Below are positions 1-8,658 of a stretch of DNA of 21,229 nt, one piece after another (positions within the stretch are counted from its first letter, which is position 1; each line of letters starts with the position of its first letter). A program made the translations under genes and the position numbers. The notes beneath the pieces were generated by a model. It ran no database searches, was not told the DNA's origin, and was given only the letters and a program-made list of their open reading frames with translations. The stretch comes from Leptospira ainazelensis (GTDB lineage Bacteria > Spirochaetota > Leptospiria > Leptospirales > Leptospiraceae), in NCBI RefSeq assembly GCF_016918785.1, contig NZ_JAFFPT010000037.1, positions 1-21,229 of the forward strand, in the 5' to 3' direction.

Positions 1-23
1 GAAGGATCCCCGTAAGATTTTTT

Positions 24-182
24 TGTAGGAGTTCCTACAAAAGCTCTGAGAGAGAATATTCCTTGCAAAGTTTTAATTCTGTGATATAGGAAAATCTCCG
101 GGAGTCTTCCGCCTCCCGCCCCTCCACCCGAAAATCGGGTGGGGCGCGCGGCTTTCACGGAGGATTGTCGTTGTTACGACAA
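24..182 (+). repeat. 159-bp dispersed element with palindromic ends, copy 1
   Basis: The left end is the perfect 16-base palindrome TGTAGGAGTTCCTACA (24-39). The right end is a 7-bp inverted repeat, TTGTCGT/ACGACAA (165-182). A GC-rich hairpin with CCACCCGA/TCGGGTGG arms sits at 124-142. The whole stretch aligns with the reverse complement of 18830-18988, which has the same 159-bp length. Shared blocks include a GTGATA...AAAATCTC block (81-98), a CTTCC/CCCGCC/TCCACCC block (105-129) and GGGTGGGG...GGCTTT (137-154). No ORF of note lies inside. It looks like a non-coding, MITE- or REP-like dispersed element. I know no established name for it. Confidence 0.7.
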
Positions 183-247
183 ATTCTTTGAAAGATTCAA
201 TCCGCCTTTAGTTAAGGTTATAGGAGAAATCCGAGAGACCGTTCATT

Positions 248-266
248 AAAACAAAAGCCCCTTTTG
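248..266 (-). terminator. Probable intrinsic terminator of the minus-strand lipoprotein gene
   Basis: Read on the minus strand, a CAAAAG/CTTTTG stem with a GGG loop is followed by TTTT, about 50 bases after the stop codon at 317. The stem is AT-rich, so it is a weak terminator by sequence alone. The remaining bases of 183-316 show nothing else I can assign. Confidence 0.4.
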
Positions 267-316
267 AAAAGGTGAAAAATGGATCGTAGGATCTCCCGCA
301 ATCCCGCGTTTAAAAA

Positions 317-964
317 TCATTTTCCGCCGTAAAATCCGTCGAGAGCCTCTCTGGTCCCGAAACGAATTTCGTAGTCGGCCACTTTCTTTTTCGAGAGAGA
401 AGGATTGGAATCCTTTTCCGAAAACATGTGATTCCAAGTGTTCACAAAAAGAATCGGTCGTTTTCCTTCCAAGGTCACCGGTCCGGGTTTGAGAATAGAA
501 TCAAAATGTTCAACGGGATCGGAATTGAAAACCTGATCGCCGCCGTAGACATTTTTCAGATGGATCGCGTTCCATTCTCCCGATTGAGAAAGTTGAATCC
601 GAAGACTTTCGATGTCCTTGGATCTTCCGTATCGAAACTTTCTATAGATTCTATAAATAAAATCTTTCCAAGGGGAAGGATGTCTTTCGTCTCGAAACAC
701 AAGACTCAGTTCGATTCTTTTTCCGGATTGGGTTTCTCTCGCAGAACAATAAACTACTTCCAGAGGATTTCCATCGGCGATATCGTTCTCGGGTTGGACG
801 AAGATCGGGAGTTCCTCGGATCGGCATTCGGGTTTCCCCGCGAAGTTGGGAAGTTCGTTTTTTCCAATGCTACAACTGGAAATCCAGAAAAGCGAGAAGG
901 CGAAGATAAGAATTTTGTGAAAGGACATAGATTCGTGTTTTAGTCCGGGCTTCGTTTTGGTCAA
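317..964 (-). CDS. Putative lipoprotein of unknown function
   Basis: The 215-residue protein has an N-terminal hydrophobic stretch followed by a lipobox-like Trp-Ile-Ser-Ser-Cys, so it is probably exported and lipidated at the Cys. The rest is polar and soluble-looking, with no domain I recognise. The start is uncertain. A TTG at 964 has a good GGGAG sequence seven bases upstream. An ATG at 928, thirteen codons in, gives a more conventional signal peptide (Met-Ser-Phe-His-Lys then the hydrophobic core) but has no clear Shine-Dalgarno. The gene stands alone, divergent from the M3 peptidase gene, whose ATG lies 69 bases away. A weak terminator follows it. Function unknown. Confidence 0.7.
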   Translation of the reverse strand: MTKTKPGLKHESMSFHKILIFAFSLFWISSCSIGKNELPNFAGKPECRSEELPIFVQPENDIADGNPLEVVYCSARETQSGKRIELSLVFRDERHPSPWKDFIYRIYRKFRYGRSKDIESLRIQLSQSGEWNAIHLKNVYGGDQVFNSDPVEHFDSILKPGPVTLEGKRPILFVNTWNHMFSEKDSNPSLSKKKVADYEIRFGTREALDGFYGGK

Positions 965-1033
965 ATCGTAAACTCCCGGTTTTGAATCGCTTTTGGGAGC
1001 GGCCGAAGAATTTTCCGATATTTCTTCTGCAGA

Positions 1034-3049
1034 ATGGAAGATTCATTCTTTGAAAAAATGGATGAAGTATCCAAAGGCCGGAGGAGATTGGTGGAGATGT
1101 TACCCGAATTCAAAGCAGATCAACCCGAACTTACAAAAAACGTCATCCTTCAAAAAATCAAAACGATCCGAGAGGAACTTCCGAAACTTCTCGAAAAAAA
1201 AGAAAGAACCTATGATTCCGTCATCCGTCCTTTGAACGATCTCGTCCAGGGAATGCAGATCGAATTCACGGTTCTTTCGCATCTCAACAGCGTCAAAAAT
1301 TCGAAAGAGATCCAGGCTCTTTATACGGAAGTGCTTCCGGAAATCACCGCTTTTTATTCCGATCTAGGACAAAACGAGGATCTCAACAGGGTATATCAGG
1401 AAATTCTAATTAAAGAAGAATCCAGTTTGAGCGTTCCGCAAAAAAAAGTCTTAAAGGACGCGATCATCCAATTCAAGTTAAGCGGGATCGGACTTCCGGA
1501 AAAAACCAAAAAAAGAATCCAAGAAATTTCCATCCAACTGAGCGATCTCGACAATCAATTCTCGCAGAATCTTCTGGATGCGACCAACTCCTACGAACTG
1601 ATCCTGGATAAAAAAGAGGACGTGGAAGGTATTCCGGAATCCGATCTGAATACGGCCAAAACTGAAGACGGGAAATTCAGATTTACGCTCCAGATGCCGA
1701 GTTACATCGCTTATATGACCCACGGCCCAAATCGTTCCATTCGAGAAACATTATATAAGGCTTATACTACCAGAGCTCCGCAGAATGGGAAACTCATCGA
1801 ATCGATTCTCGCGCTCCGGGACGAACTCGCAAAACTTATAGGCTATCCGAACTTCGTGGAACTTTCCCTCGCGACGAAAGTTGCCGATTCCGGAGAAACC
1901 GTTCTCAAGTTTTTGAAAGACCTCGCAGCAGAAGCCAAACCGATCGCACAAAAAGAATTTTCCGATCTCGCCGAGTTCGCCAAAACATTGGGAATTTCTT
2001 CTCTCGAAGCGTATGACACCGCTTATGCGAGTGAAAAACTCATGAAATCAAGATTCGACTTCGACGAGGAACAAACCCGTCCTTTTTTCGAAAAGGAAAA
2101 AGTGGTTTCGGGAACATTCCAATTCCTGCAACAACTCTTGGGTCTTGAATTTAAAAAGACATCGGCAAAAATCTGGGAAGAAAAGGTGCAGGTTTTCGAC
2201 CTCTATACAAACGGAATTCTTCTTTCCCGTTTGTACCTGGATCTCGAGGCTAGAAAGGACAAACAAGGCGGAGCCTGGATGCACAACTGGTATTCCAGAA
2301 ATCGTATCTCCGGAGAAGAAATTCTTCCGACCGCCTTTGTGGTCTGCAATTTTCCGGTTTCCACACCCGATTCTCCTTCGCTTTTGAAACACAACGACGT
2401 GGTCACTTTTTTTCACGAGATAGGCCATGCCTTACACCATCTCTGTACGAAGATCGAAGAACCTCCGGTCAGCGGGATCAACGGAGTGGAATGGGACGCC
2501 GTGGAATTTCCTTCCCAGTTTCTGGAAAATTTTGCGACCGAGTCCGGAGTTCTAAAGATATTCGGAAAACATCATATTACCGGGGAAACGATCCCGGATT
2601 CTATGATCGCGAAGTTGAAAGAAACAAAAAACTTTCTTTCGGCGATGGGAATCGTGAGACAACTCGAATTCTCCCTTTTCGACATTCTCATCCATCAAAA
2701 GAGTCATTCCGAAGAGGATGTTCACCGGATTCTTCAAGAAGTAAGAAAAGAAGTGAGCGTTGTGATTCCTCCTTCTTACAATCGTTTTCAAAACGGATTC
2801 TCCCATATCTTTTCAGGGGGTTACGCGGCGGGTTACTACAGTTACAAATGGGCGGAGGTTATGAGCGCGGACGCCTTTTTCGCGTTTGTCGATAAGGGAG
2901 TTTTTGATCCGGAGTTGAGCGGCGCTTACTTTAAAGAAATTTTGGAGAAGGGGGGAAGCGAAAACGCGATGATTCTTTTTAAAAGATTTTTAGGAAGAGA
3001 ACCCAAGGTAAGTTCCCTTCTCAAACTCTACGGTCTCAAGGCGGCTTAA
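1034..3049 (+). CDS. prlC: M3 family zinc oligopeptidase (oligopeptidase A-like)
   Basis: This 671-residue protein matches the size of oligopeptidase A / thimet-type M3 enzymes, which cut short peptides, including cleaved signal peptides, in the cytoplasm. The zinc site is visible: His461-Glu462-Ile-Gly-His465 gives the HExxH motif, and Glu491 within Val-Glu-Phe-Pro-Ser-Gln is the third ligand, 26 residues on as in the family. A [10 protein letters not shown] segment (595-604) is the conserved substrate-binding tyrosine loop. The N-terminal half is the usual helical M3 domain. No signal peptide is seen. The ATG at 1034 lacks a strong Shine-Dalgarno, and an ATG eight codons later (1058) is possible. 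OpdA/PrlC is the closest match I can name; the gene symbol is by family resemblance. Confidence 0.88.
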   Translation: MEDSFFEKMDEVSKGRRRLVEMLPEFKADQPELTKNVILQKIKTIREELPKLLEKKERTYDSVIRPLNDLVQGMQIEFTVLSHLNSVKNSKEIQALYTEVLPEITAFYSDLGQNEDLNRVYQEILIKEESSLSVPQKKVLKDAIIQFKLSGIGLPEKTKKRIQEISIQLSDLDNQFSQNLLDATNSYELILDKKEDVEGIPESDLNTAKTEDGKFRFTLQMPSYIAYMTHGPNRSIRETLYKAYTTRAPQNGKLIESILALRDELAKLIGYPNFVELSLATKVADSGETVLKFLKDLAAEAKPIAQKEFSDLAEFAKTLGISSLEAYDTAYASEKLMKSRFDFDEEQTRPFFEKEKVVSGTFQFLQQLLGLEFKKTSAKIWEEKVQVFDLYTNGILLSRLYLDLEARKDKQGGAWMHNWYSRNRISGEEILPTAFVVCNFPVSTPDSPSLLKHNDVVTFFHEIGHALHHLCTKIEEPPVSGINGVEWDAVEFPSQFLENFATESGVLKIFGKHHITGETIPDSMIAKLKETKNFLSAMGIVRQLEFSLFDILIHQKSHSEEDVHRILQEVRKEVSVVIPPSYNRFQNGFSHIFSGGYAAGYYSYKWAEVMSADAFFAFVDKGVFDPELSGAYFKEILEKGGSENAMILFKRFLGREPKVSSLLKLYGLKAA

Positions 3050-3056
3050 AGAAGAA

Positions 3057-3293
3057 TTAGGAAAGACTCTTTCGAAAGTTGAGCAACAAGGATTCTTTTC
3101 CCGCTAAGAGAACTTCCACCTGATCCTGATCGATATTGTAGACTACGTTGCTTCGGAGAGCGTCTTTGAACTCGTTCTGGTTGATCTGTTTTTGATCGTA
3201 ACTTTCTTTTAGAAAATTATACCAGCCGGCCAAGAGAACTTTGAGATGTGGAAGTTCCCGGATCGGGATAGAAATTACTTTTTCGGGTTCCAT
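3057..3293 (-). CDS. Small conserved-looking hypothetical protein
   Basis: This 78-residue soluble protein has no signal peptide, membrane segment or motif I recognise. It has a charged, helical look, with a central Leu-Leu-Ala-Gly-Trp-Tyr segment. It lies downstream of the glutathione S-transferase gene on the same strand (80-base gap) and converges with the oligopeptidase gene, ending seven bases from that stop. It fills the gap neatly and does not overlap another real gene, which argues that it is genuine. No clear Shine-Dalgarno is visible before its ATG. Function unknown. Confidence 0.55.
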   Translation of the reverse strand: MEPEKVISIPIRELPHLKVLLAGWYNFLKESYDQKQINQNEFKDALRSNVVYNIDQDQVEVLLAGKESLLLNFRKSLS

Positions 3294-3373
3294 AAAGACC
3301 AGAGCAGGCTAATTCCCGCAACAAGGGAGTCAAATCAATTTTAGAAGAAGAAAATAAGAATTTCCTTTGGTTC

Positions 3374-4039
3374 TTATTCCACTTTGACTTTTGCCCTTGC
3401 GATGATCTTTCGAAGCCTTTCTTTTTCCTTCTCCACGATCGCCGGACCTTCCTTTGTTTTCATAAACTCGACGTATTCTTTCCAACCTTGGAGGGAATCC
3501 AAGGGATGATTGTTTGGATAAAATTTTCTGAGTTCTTCGTCGATCACCGTTAGGTTGGCGAACGCGGAACAATCCGCCATCGTAAATGTTTCTCCGGCGA
3601 TATAAGGAGAAAAATTGACGACTCTCTGAAGCGCCTTAACTCCTTTTGTCAGTGTCGAATGAACTTCGTCTATGAGTGTTTGCCCGACTTCTTTTCCTCT
3701 CGATGAGGAGATATAGACCCTTCTTGCGGGGATATCCAAATATGTTTCTATGATAGTCGTGATCTCTCTCACACGCGCTGCTTCCCAAGGATCGTTCGGT
3801 AAGAGTTTTGGTTCTTGCGGATAGACCGTATCTAAAAATTCTAAAATGGCCCCGGATTCGAAAATGAACTTTCCGTCCACTTCTAAGACGGGAATTTTTC
3901 CCATCGGGCTGATCCTTAAAAAGGTTTCTTCCTGTGACGGGGCGACTCGGATCTGTTCGTATTCCAATCCCTTTTCCAAAATTCCCAGTTTTACCTTGTT
4001 TACATAATTGCTGATGCTGGCGCCGTGAAGTTTGATCAT
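3374..4039 (-). CDS. Glutathione S-transferase family protein
   Basis: This is a 221-residue cytosolic GST-fold protein. The thioredoxin-like N-terminal domain (about 1-75) has Ser8/Ser10 near the usual catalytic position, a Ser-Pro-Met-Gly-Lys-Ile-Pro segment ending in the cis-proline Pro50, and Glu61-Ser62, which in the family bind the glutamyl part of glutathione. The helical C-terminal domain carries the Phe-Thr-Met-Ala-Asp N-capping motif typical of GSTs. I start it at the ATG at 4039 (Met-Ile-Lys-Leu-His-Gly), because the frame's 27 extra upstream codons do not look like GST sequence. The substrate cannot be told from sequence: it could be a detoxifying transferase, a stringent-starvation-like regulator or a lyase. 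It may be transcribed with the small gene downstream. Confidence 0.85.
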   Translation of the reverse strand: MIKLHGASISNYVNKVKLGILEKGLEYEQIRVAPSQEETFLRISPMGKIPVLEVDGKFIFESGAILEFLDTVYPQEPKLLPNDPWEAARVREITTIIETYLDIPARRVYISSSRGKEVGQTLIDEVHSTLTKGVKALQRVVNFSPYIAGETFTMADCSAFANLTVIDEELRKFYPNNHPLDSLQGWKEYVEFMKTKEGPAIVEKEKERLRKIIARAKVKVE

Positions 4040-4138
4040 AAGAGAGGAACGTAATCTTTCCTCATCGAGAGGAAAAGTGTTTTTTATCGAAGTCTGTCTG
4101 TGATCCGATGGGAATCGCATACAACGGTTATACGAATT

Positions 4139-4163
4139 GAAGGGCTTCAGACCTTCTTTTTTT
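4139..4163 (+). terminator. Hairpin plus T-run in the leader of the lipoprotein cluster
   Basis: GAAGG and CCTTC arms with an eight-base loop are followed by seven T's, which makes a terminator-shaped structure on the plus strand. No plus-strand gene lies just upstream, since the GST gene runs the other way. It could be a leader attenuator for the lipoprotein genes at 4260 onward, or chance. The rest of 4040-4259 is AT-rich and probably holds the divergent promoters, but I cannot place -35/-10 boxes with confidence. Confidence 0.3.
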
Positions 4164-4259
4164 ATCTGAGGTTTCGAATTACAGTGATTTTTCTAAAAAA
4201 AAAGTATTCAAATTCGAAAATCATGTCCTACTTAGAAAAAAATTGAATTGAAGGATTGT

Positions 4260-4907
4260 ATGAAATTAAAAACCGCATGCCAAATTCTGATTCTAATCCT
4301 CGTTGCAATGACATTCTTACCGAATTGCCATCGTTTTAGGATCGGAAAACAGTACAAACCGCAGCCAGTCGTAAAGCTCGATGGAAAAGTAGCTCTGATC
4401 CACGAAAATCATATTGCAAAACGATTCGGCTTTGTCGATGAAAAGGTGTTTTTGAGTAAGTTTGAAGACGAACTCAAGGACGCGAAAGGTTTAGAAATTA
4501 TTCCCTTTCGTGAAAGCCGTAAAAGAATTCTAGACGCAAAACTGGATTCCGAACTTCAAAAAATAAATCTGCATGATCCCGTATCACTGAAAGCTAATCC
4601 GGTCCTTCTTTCCAAGTTAGGCCAAGCTCTCGGTACTGAAAACGTGGTTGTCGTCTATTCCGACGAAGACGCATTTCCTTTGAACGATTCCCTTTTTATG
4701 TTTTCCGGCGCCTTTTATTATTCTTCCAGAACCGGGATCGGCAGAGGACTTTTTCACGTCGCAACCTTGATTCAATTAAAATCTTCCGAACTACTTTTTC
4801 AAGAATTCGTTTCGTCAGAGGAGGCTCCGATCGGCGGACCCGGAAGAGGAAAAAATTTAGCTTCGATTCTTGTGGACGGACTTTTGAGCGCCAAGGAGGC
4901 AAATTAA
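4260..4907 (+). CDS. Putative lipoprotein, first gene of a three-lipoprotein cluster
   Basis: The protein has 215 residues when started at the ATG at 4260, which is preceded by AAGGA. A TTG four codons upstream (4248) is also in frame. The hydrophobic N-terminus ends in Phe-Leu-Pro-Asn-Cys, a plausible spirochaetal lipobox. The mature part begins with a Lys-Val-Ala-Leu-Ile strand, as in proteins that assemble around an N-terminal beta-strand, and later has a Val-Val-Val-Val-Tyr strand and a Gly-rich stretch near the C-terminus. I do not recognise a named family. The next gene starts one base after the stop, behind a strong AAGGAGG, so the two are almost certainly co-transcribed. Confidence 0.75.
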   Translation: MKLKTACQILILILVAMTFLPNCHRFRIGKQYKPQPVVKLDGKVALIHENHIAKRFGFVDEKVFLSKFEDELKDAKGLEIIPFRESRKRILDAKLDSELQKINLHDPVSLKANPVLLSKLGQALGTENVVVVYSDEDAFPLNDSLFMFSGAFYYSSRTGIGRGLFHVATLIQLKSSELLFQEFVSSEEAPIGGPGRGKNLASILVDGLLSAKEAN

Positions 4908-4908
4908 T

Positions 4909-5661
4909 ATGCGACCGATTCTGATTTTAAGTTTTCTTGCGATCCTCAACACTGCTTGTATTCATTTTCCGTATCGTGCGAGAGTTTATGCCTCCGCTCC
5001 TTCTCCTAAAATGAACGAATTAAAATCAAAAAAATGGGCGATTCTTCCCACTCTAAACGTTTATCCTACGGCTGCGGTTGGAAACGAGATCGACGCCCGT
5101 CTGGATCTTTTTAAATCGACAAGATCGAGTTATGTGCAGGTTACTCCTGCGGATATAAAAAAGTCCCTTTCCGATGTTTCGTTTACGAAATCCCTTTCTA
5201 AAATTTACACATCCGTTTGGGAAAAGGAAAAAGCGGATCGAGTCGTTTTGACTTCCGGAAAAGAACTTCTACAAGCCCAATTGGTAAAGTCTATGAGTGA
5301 TTCGAAAGGCGCGCCTGCAGCCAATGCGGCTCAGACAATCGAAGCCGACGATGATTTTCACGTTACCGATCTAAAAGGTTTGGAAGGAGATTTCAAAAGT
5401 CTCAAACTCAAACAAGACTACGCGATTCTTCCGGTTCTTCTGGACTATAGACCTCTTGTGTCCACCACGGATGTTTTTTTCGTGATCATTCCTTTTTATA
5501 TCGGAAAGACCGTTCTTGAGAATTATACGATGACTTATTTTGTCGTGGATTTAAAAACCGGTAAAAACGTTCGTACGATCCGGACCGTTTTGGGAGCCGG
5601 TGGTGTGGAAGATTCAAACGAGCAGATCGACGCGATGCTTGCTCAAGTTTTGGAGAATTAA
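4909..5661 (+). CDS. Putative lipoprotein, second gene of the cluster
   Basis: This 250-residue protein has a signal peptide ending in Leu-Asn-Thr-Ala-Cys. After the lipidated Cys comes a Lys-Lys-Trp-Ala-Ile-Leu-Pro strand, similar in position to the Lys-Val-Ala-Leu-Ile of the preceding lipoprotein, followed by alternating helices and strands. The AAGGAGG ribosome site lies in the last codons of the upstream gene. The downstream gene starts one base after the stop. The fold may be CsgG/GNA1162-like (a periplasmic strand-helix lipoprotein), but this is only an impression from the strand pattern. Function unknown. Confidence 0.75.
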   Translation: MRPILILSFLAILNTACIHFPYRARVYASAPSPKMNELKSKKWAILPTLNVYPTAAVGNEIDARLDLFKSTRSSYVQVTPADIKKSLSDVSFTKSLSKIYTSVWEKEKADRVVLTSGKELLQAQLVKSMSDSKGAPAANAAQTIEADDDFHVTDLKGLEGDFKSLKLKQDYAILPVLLDYRPLVSTTDVFFVIIPFYIGKTVLENYTMTYFVVDLKTGKNVRTIRTVLGAGGVEDSNEQIDAMLAQVLEN

Positions 5662-5662
5662 G

Positions 5663-6457
5663 ATGAAAAAAAATTATATAGTAAGCGTAGTTTTAGGTTG
5701 TTTTGCTCTGATCGCGGTAAACTGCATTTCCTTTGCTCATTATAAGGCAAGTTATATGGCGGAAGGAAAGGACATCAAAGGATCCAAAATTCTTATGATC
5801 GTACCGGGTTTTAGCGATCACCTTTCCGAAGAAGTTTACTTTACTCCGTTTTTGGAAAACCAAAGAAAAAACGCTCTCACCAAACAAAAGAAAGGTGGAA
5901 TCGTGGAAGTGATGGTGGACCCGCGAAAACAATTCCAGGACGGTCCGGCGAGAAGAAGTTTTAAGATGTTTTTAGACGGAGCCTTGTATTCTTCTTTGAA
6001 AAACGCTCTTTCTACGGCAAATCCTTCCGTTCAGTTTTTGGAAGAGAAAGACGAAAAACGTTTAGCTCCCGAGTTGAAAAAAACTTTTAAAAACCCGTTT
6101 GTTCCCATCAGCACGGCTCTGAGAGACGAGTTAAAAAAGAAAAACATACAGTATGTTTTGGTTCCGTACGCCTATAGCAGTCCCGGAAACGAAATCTTTT
6201 CCATGTCGGTCTCGGTACAACAAAACAACGATAACAATAGCGGCGGTGGCGGTACTCAGACTCAAACCAAGAGTACCAGCACTCTGGAAGGCGGCGCGAT
6301 CGTAGGGATTCGTCTTCAGTTGATCGAAGTTGAAACCGGGGAAAGTGAAAAAATTTCCAATATCTACATTCCTTGGAATAATATCGACGCCACAAAACCG
6401 AAGTTCGACGAAGGAATTTTAATTTTGGTTCGGGGAATTTTTCCTCCGGAATCCTAA
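5663..6457 (+). CDS. Putative lipoprotein, third gene of the cluster
   Basis: This 264-residue protein starts at the ATG at 5663, behind a TTTTGGAG ribosome site with seven bases between. An in-frame start 63 bases upstream would overlap the previous gene and spoil the signal peptide. The hydrophobic N-terminus ends in Ile-Ala-Val-Asn-Cys. The mature protein contains Tyr-Val-Leu-Val-Pro-Tyr and a low-complexity Asn/Gly/Thr/Gln stretch near residues 185-205, which looks like an exposed loop. It is the last gene of the cluster, with a strong terminator 34 bases on. No family recognised. The three proteins are not close copies of one another but share length, lipidation and a strand after the lipidated Cys. 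Confidence 0.75.
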   Translation: MKKNYIVSVVLGCFALIAVNCISFAHYKASYMAEGKDIKGSKILMIVPGFSDHLSEEVYFTPFLENQRKNALTKQKKGGIVEVMVDPRKQFQDGPARRSFKMFLDGALYSSLKNALSTANPSVQFLEEKDEKRLAPELKKTFKNPFVPISTALRDELKKKNIQYVLVPYAYSSPGNEIFSMSVSVQQNNDNNSGGGGTQTQTKSTSTLEGGAIVGIRLQLIEVETGESEKISNIYIPWNNIDATKPKFDEGILILVRGIFPPES

Positions 6458-6490
6458 AAAACAAATCCGTTTTTAAAGGATGTATTGTGA

Positions 6491-6530
6491 AACCTCCTGC
6501 GAGTTTTTCTCACGGGAGGTTTTTCTTTTT
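6491..6530 (+). terminator. Strong intrinsic terminator after the lipoprotein cluster
   Basis: The stem AACCTCC...GGAGGTT extends inward to about 13 pairs with one mismatch and closes on a TTTTT loop. It is followed at once by TTTTTCTTTTT. It lies 34 bases after the stop of the third lipoprotein gene and separates this cluster from the dehydrogenase gene. Confidence 0.85.
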
Positions 6531-6613
6531 CTCTCTTCCGTAGAATCGTTCAAAAAAGTCTTTCTCTCTTTTTTCCTTGGTCTAATTTCGACCTTCAAAA
6601 GGAATTCTTAAAA

Positions 6614-7399
6614 ATGGCAAAAACTGCAGTTATCACCGGCGGGACCGTAGGAATCGGTTATGAATTGAGCAAACTGATCGCGGCGGACGGATACAATCTG
6701 ATTCTTGTGGCAAGAAACGAAAAAACATTAAGAGCCGTAAAAAAAGAAATCGAAGGCGAGTATAAAGTAAAAGTAGAAACTCTTTCCCTGGATCTCGCTG
6801 ATCCGAAATCTCCGAAGAAAATTTTTGATTTTGCAAAAAAATCGAAAGCCACTGTGGAAGTTTTGGTGAACAACGCGGGTTTCGGAACGAGCGGAAGATT
6901 CGATCGTATGGATCTTAAAAAAGAACTCGCGATGATACAGGTTAACGTTACGGCTCTCGCGGAACTCACACATCTTTTTCTCAAAGGAATGGTGGAAAGA
7001 AAGACCGGAAAAATTCTCAACGTGGCGTCGACCGCCGCCTTTCAACCGGGTCCGAACATGGCGAATTATTATGCGACCAAGGCCTACGTACTTTCTCTTT
7101 CGGAAGGAATCTACGAGGACGTTCGTAAGGACGGAGTTACGGTTACAACTCTTTGTCCGGGACCGACTAAAACCGAATTTTTTGAAAGAGCGGAAATCAC
7201 AAAGTCGAGATTACTCAATAACCCGATGGCTCCGATCATGAGCGCGAAGGACGTGGCGGAAATCGGTTACAACGCTCTCAAAAAAGGAAAGCCTGTCGTA
7301 GTCGCGGGATTTTTAAATAAAATTTTGGCGCAAAGCGTTAGAATCACTCCTCGATTTATCATTCGTAAGATCGCAAAGACCTTAAATCAAAACGGATAA
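6614..7399 (+). CDS. Short-chain dehydrogenase/reductase (classical SDR)
   Basis: This 261-residue NAD(P)-dependent oxidoreductase shows the full classical SDR set: the Thr8-Gly-x3-Gly-Ile-Gly15 cofactor loop, Asn86-Asn-Ala-Gly89, the catalytic Ser139, and Tyr152-x3-Lys156. Arg34 after the second strand (Val-Ala-Arg-Asn) hints at an NADP preference, as in the DltE/YqjQ-like lipid-related SDRs; this is inference. The C-terminal basic-hydrophobic tail could associate with membrane. The start ATG follows an AAGGA ten bases upstream. The sterol desaturase-type gene begins four bases after the stop, so the pair is probably one transcript and may act in one lipid pathway. The substrate is unknown. 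Confidence 0.9.
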   Translation: MAKTAVITGGTVGIGYELSKLIAADGYNLILVARNEKTLRAVKKEIEGEYKVKVETLSLDLADPKSPKKIFDFAKKSKATVEVLVNNAGFGTSGRFDRMDLKKELAMIQVNVTALAELTHLFLKGMVERKTGKILNVASTAAFQPGPNMANYYATKAYVLSLSEGIYEDVRKDGVTVTTLCPGPTKTEFFERAEITKSRLLNNPMAPIMSAKDVAEIGYNALKKGKPVVVAGFLNKILAQSVRITPRFIIRKIAKTLNQNG

Positions 7400-7403
7400 A
7401 AAA

Positions 7404-8600
7404 ATGCAAGGATCCATCATCGATTTAGCGGTTCCTTTTTTTCTCGTTCTGATCGGAATCGAGGTCTTCTATTCGTATTTCTCCGGTAAAAAAGTCTATC
7501 GTTGGAACGATACCGTTGCGGATCTGAGCACGGGAATTCTGTTTTCTCTAACCGGAATTCTGGTCACGATCGTTTCCCTTTGGATGTATGAGAAGTTTAG
7601 AATATTCTTTTCTTTGCAAGCATTGTTCGGAATTCCGGAAATTCCTCTTGGAAATCCGTTCGGTTTTGAAAACGGAAATTTTCGGTTGTATTTAGCGAAT
7701 CTCGGGGGCTGGGTTTTTGTTTTTATCGCGGTCGATTTTGTCTATTATTGGTTTCACCGGGCGACACACGAGATCAACTTTCTTTGGGCTTGTCACGTTA
7801 CTCATCATTCGAGCGAGGAATTTAACCTTTCCGTGGCGCTGAGACAATCCAGTTTTCAGAGAATTTTCGAATACATATTCAATCTATCGATTGCATTTTG
7901 CGGAGTTCCGTGGCAGGCGTTTCTTCTGGTTCACGGAATTCTAAAAATCTATCAGTTCTGGGTTCATACTCGTTTGATCGGGAAGCTCGGATTTTTAGAG
8001 GAAATTCTTGTGACTCCGGCGCATCACAGGGTGCACCACGGAAGGGATCCGAAATATATCGATAAAAATCACGGCGGAATTTTGATTTTTTGGGATAGAA
8101 TTTTCGGCTCCTTTGCAAGAGAGGAAGAGGAGCCGGTTTACGGACTTACAAAACCTGTGACTACCTTTGATCCGATTTATACAAATCTTCACGTTTACGA
8201 AGAGATGGGAGAATTGATAGGAAAAACAAAAAGTTGGAAGGATCGAATTCTTATTCTTCTAAAACCCCCGGGTTGGCGTCCCGCGAGTCTTGGCCCTTCC
8301 ATGGTTGCCGCGGAAGTCGATCGGAAACGTTATACGAAATATGATCCGCTCGTTTCCAAAGGAAGGACGATCGCAGGTGTGGTTGAATTTTTTGTTTGGA
8401 CGATTTTTTCCCTTTTGGCTTTGCGCTTTTTTAAATCGGGAAATGTTGCGCTTTGGAAACTTTTTCCCGTTATCGTTTATTTGATCTACGGCTTTCATCA
8501 TACTTCTCGGGTTTTGGACGGAACCGTGTTCAAGAAAACGTCTTTTGGAATCCTCGCCGCAGGTTTGATGATTCTTTCCTGGATTCTTTTTTTCCTTTGA
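7404..8600 (+). CDS. Sterol desaturase / fatty acid hydroxylase family membrane protein
   Basis: This 398-residue integral membrane di-iron oxygenase carries the histidine boxes His118-x3-His122, His131-x2-His134-His135 and His207-His-x2-His211-His212, which together give the eight-histidine metal site of the family (C-5 sterol desaturases, fatty acid hydroxylases, alkylglycerol monooxygenase). Hydrophobic spans precede and separate the boxes. After about residue 325 there are extra hydrophobic segments not needed for the catalytic core, giving a protein longer than the usual 250-300 residues; alkylglycerol monooxygenase-like proteins also have such a tail. It lies four bases behind the SDR gene. 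Leptospira is not known to make sterols, so a fatty acid or ether-lipid substrate is more likely; this is inference. Confidence 0.88.
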   Translation: MQGSIIDLAVPFFLVLIGIEVFYSYFSGKKVYRWNDTVADLSTGILFSLTGILVTIVSLWMYEKFRIFFSLQALFGIPEIPLGNPFGFENGNFRLYLANLGGWVFVFIAVDFVYYWFHRATHEINFLWACHVTHHSSEEFNLSVALRQSSFQRIFEYIFNLSIAFCGVPWQAFLLVHGILKIYQFWVHTRLIGKLGFLEEILVTPAHHRVHHGRDPKYIDKNHGGILIFWDRIFGSFAREEEEPVYGLTKPVTTFDPIYTNLHVYEEMGELIGKTKSWKDRILILLKPPGWRPASLGPSMVAAEVDRKRYTKYDPLVSKGRTIAGVVEFFVWTIFSLLALRFFKSGNVALWKLFPVIVYLIYGFHHTSRVLDGTVFKKTSFGILAAGLMILSWILFFL

Positions 8601-8658
8601 ACCGGGATTGAAAGTAGAATCCATTCTGAAAGGATGACCTGGGAGCAAAGGTCGGAAT

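Noticed and set aside
428..943. 171-codon plus-strand frame opposite the first lipoprotein gene
   Set aside because: It is antisense to a gene with a clear signal peptide and lipobox, and its translation is Arg/Phe/Ser-rich without domain features.
4040..4120. Upstream extension of the glutathione S-transferase
   Set aside because: The added residues are charged and do not resemble any part of a GST; the family's first strand starts at the ATG at 4039.
5600..5662. Upstream extension of the third lipoprotein
   Set aside because: It overlaps the previous gene, and the ATG at 5663 has a good ribosome site and gives a normal lipoprotein signal.
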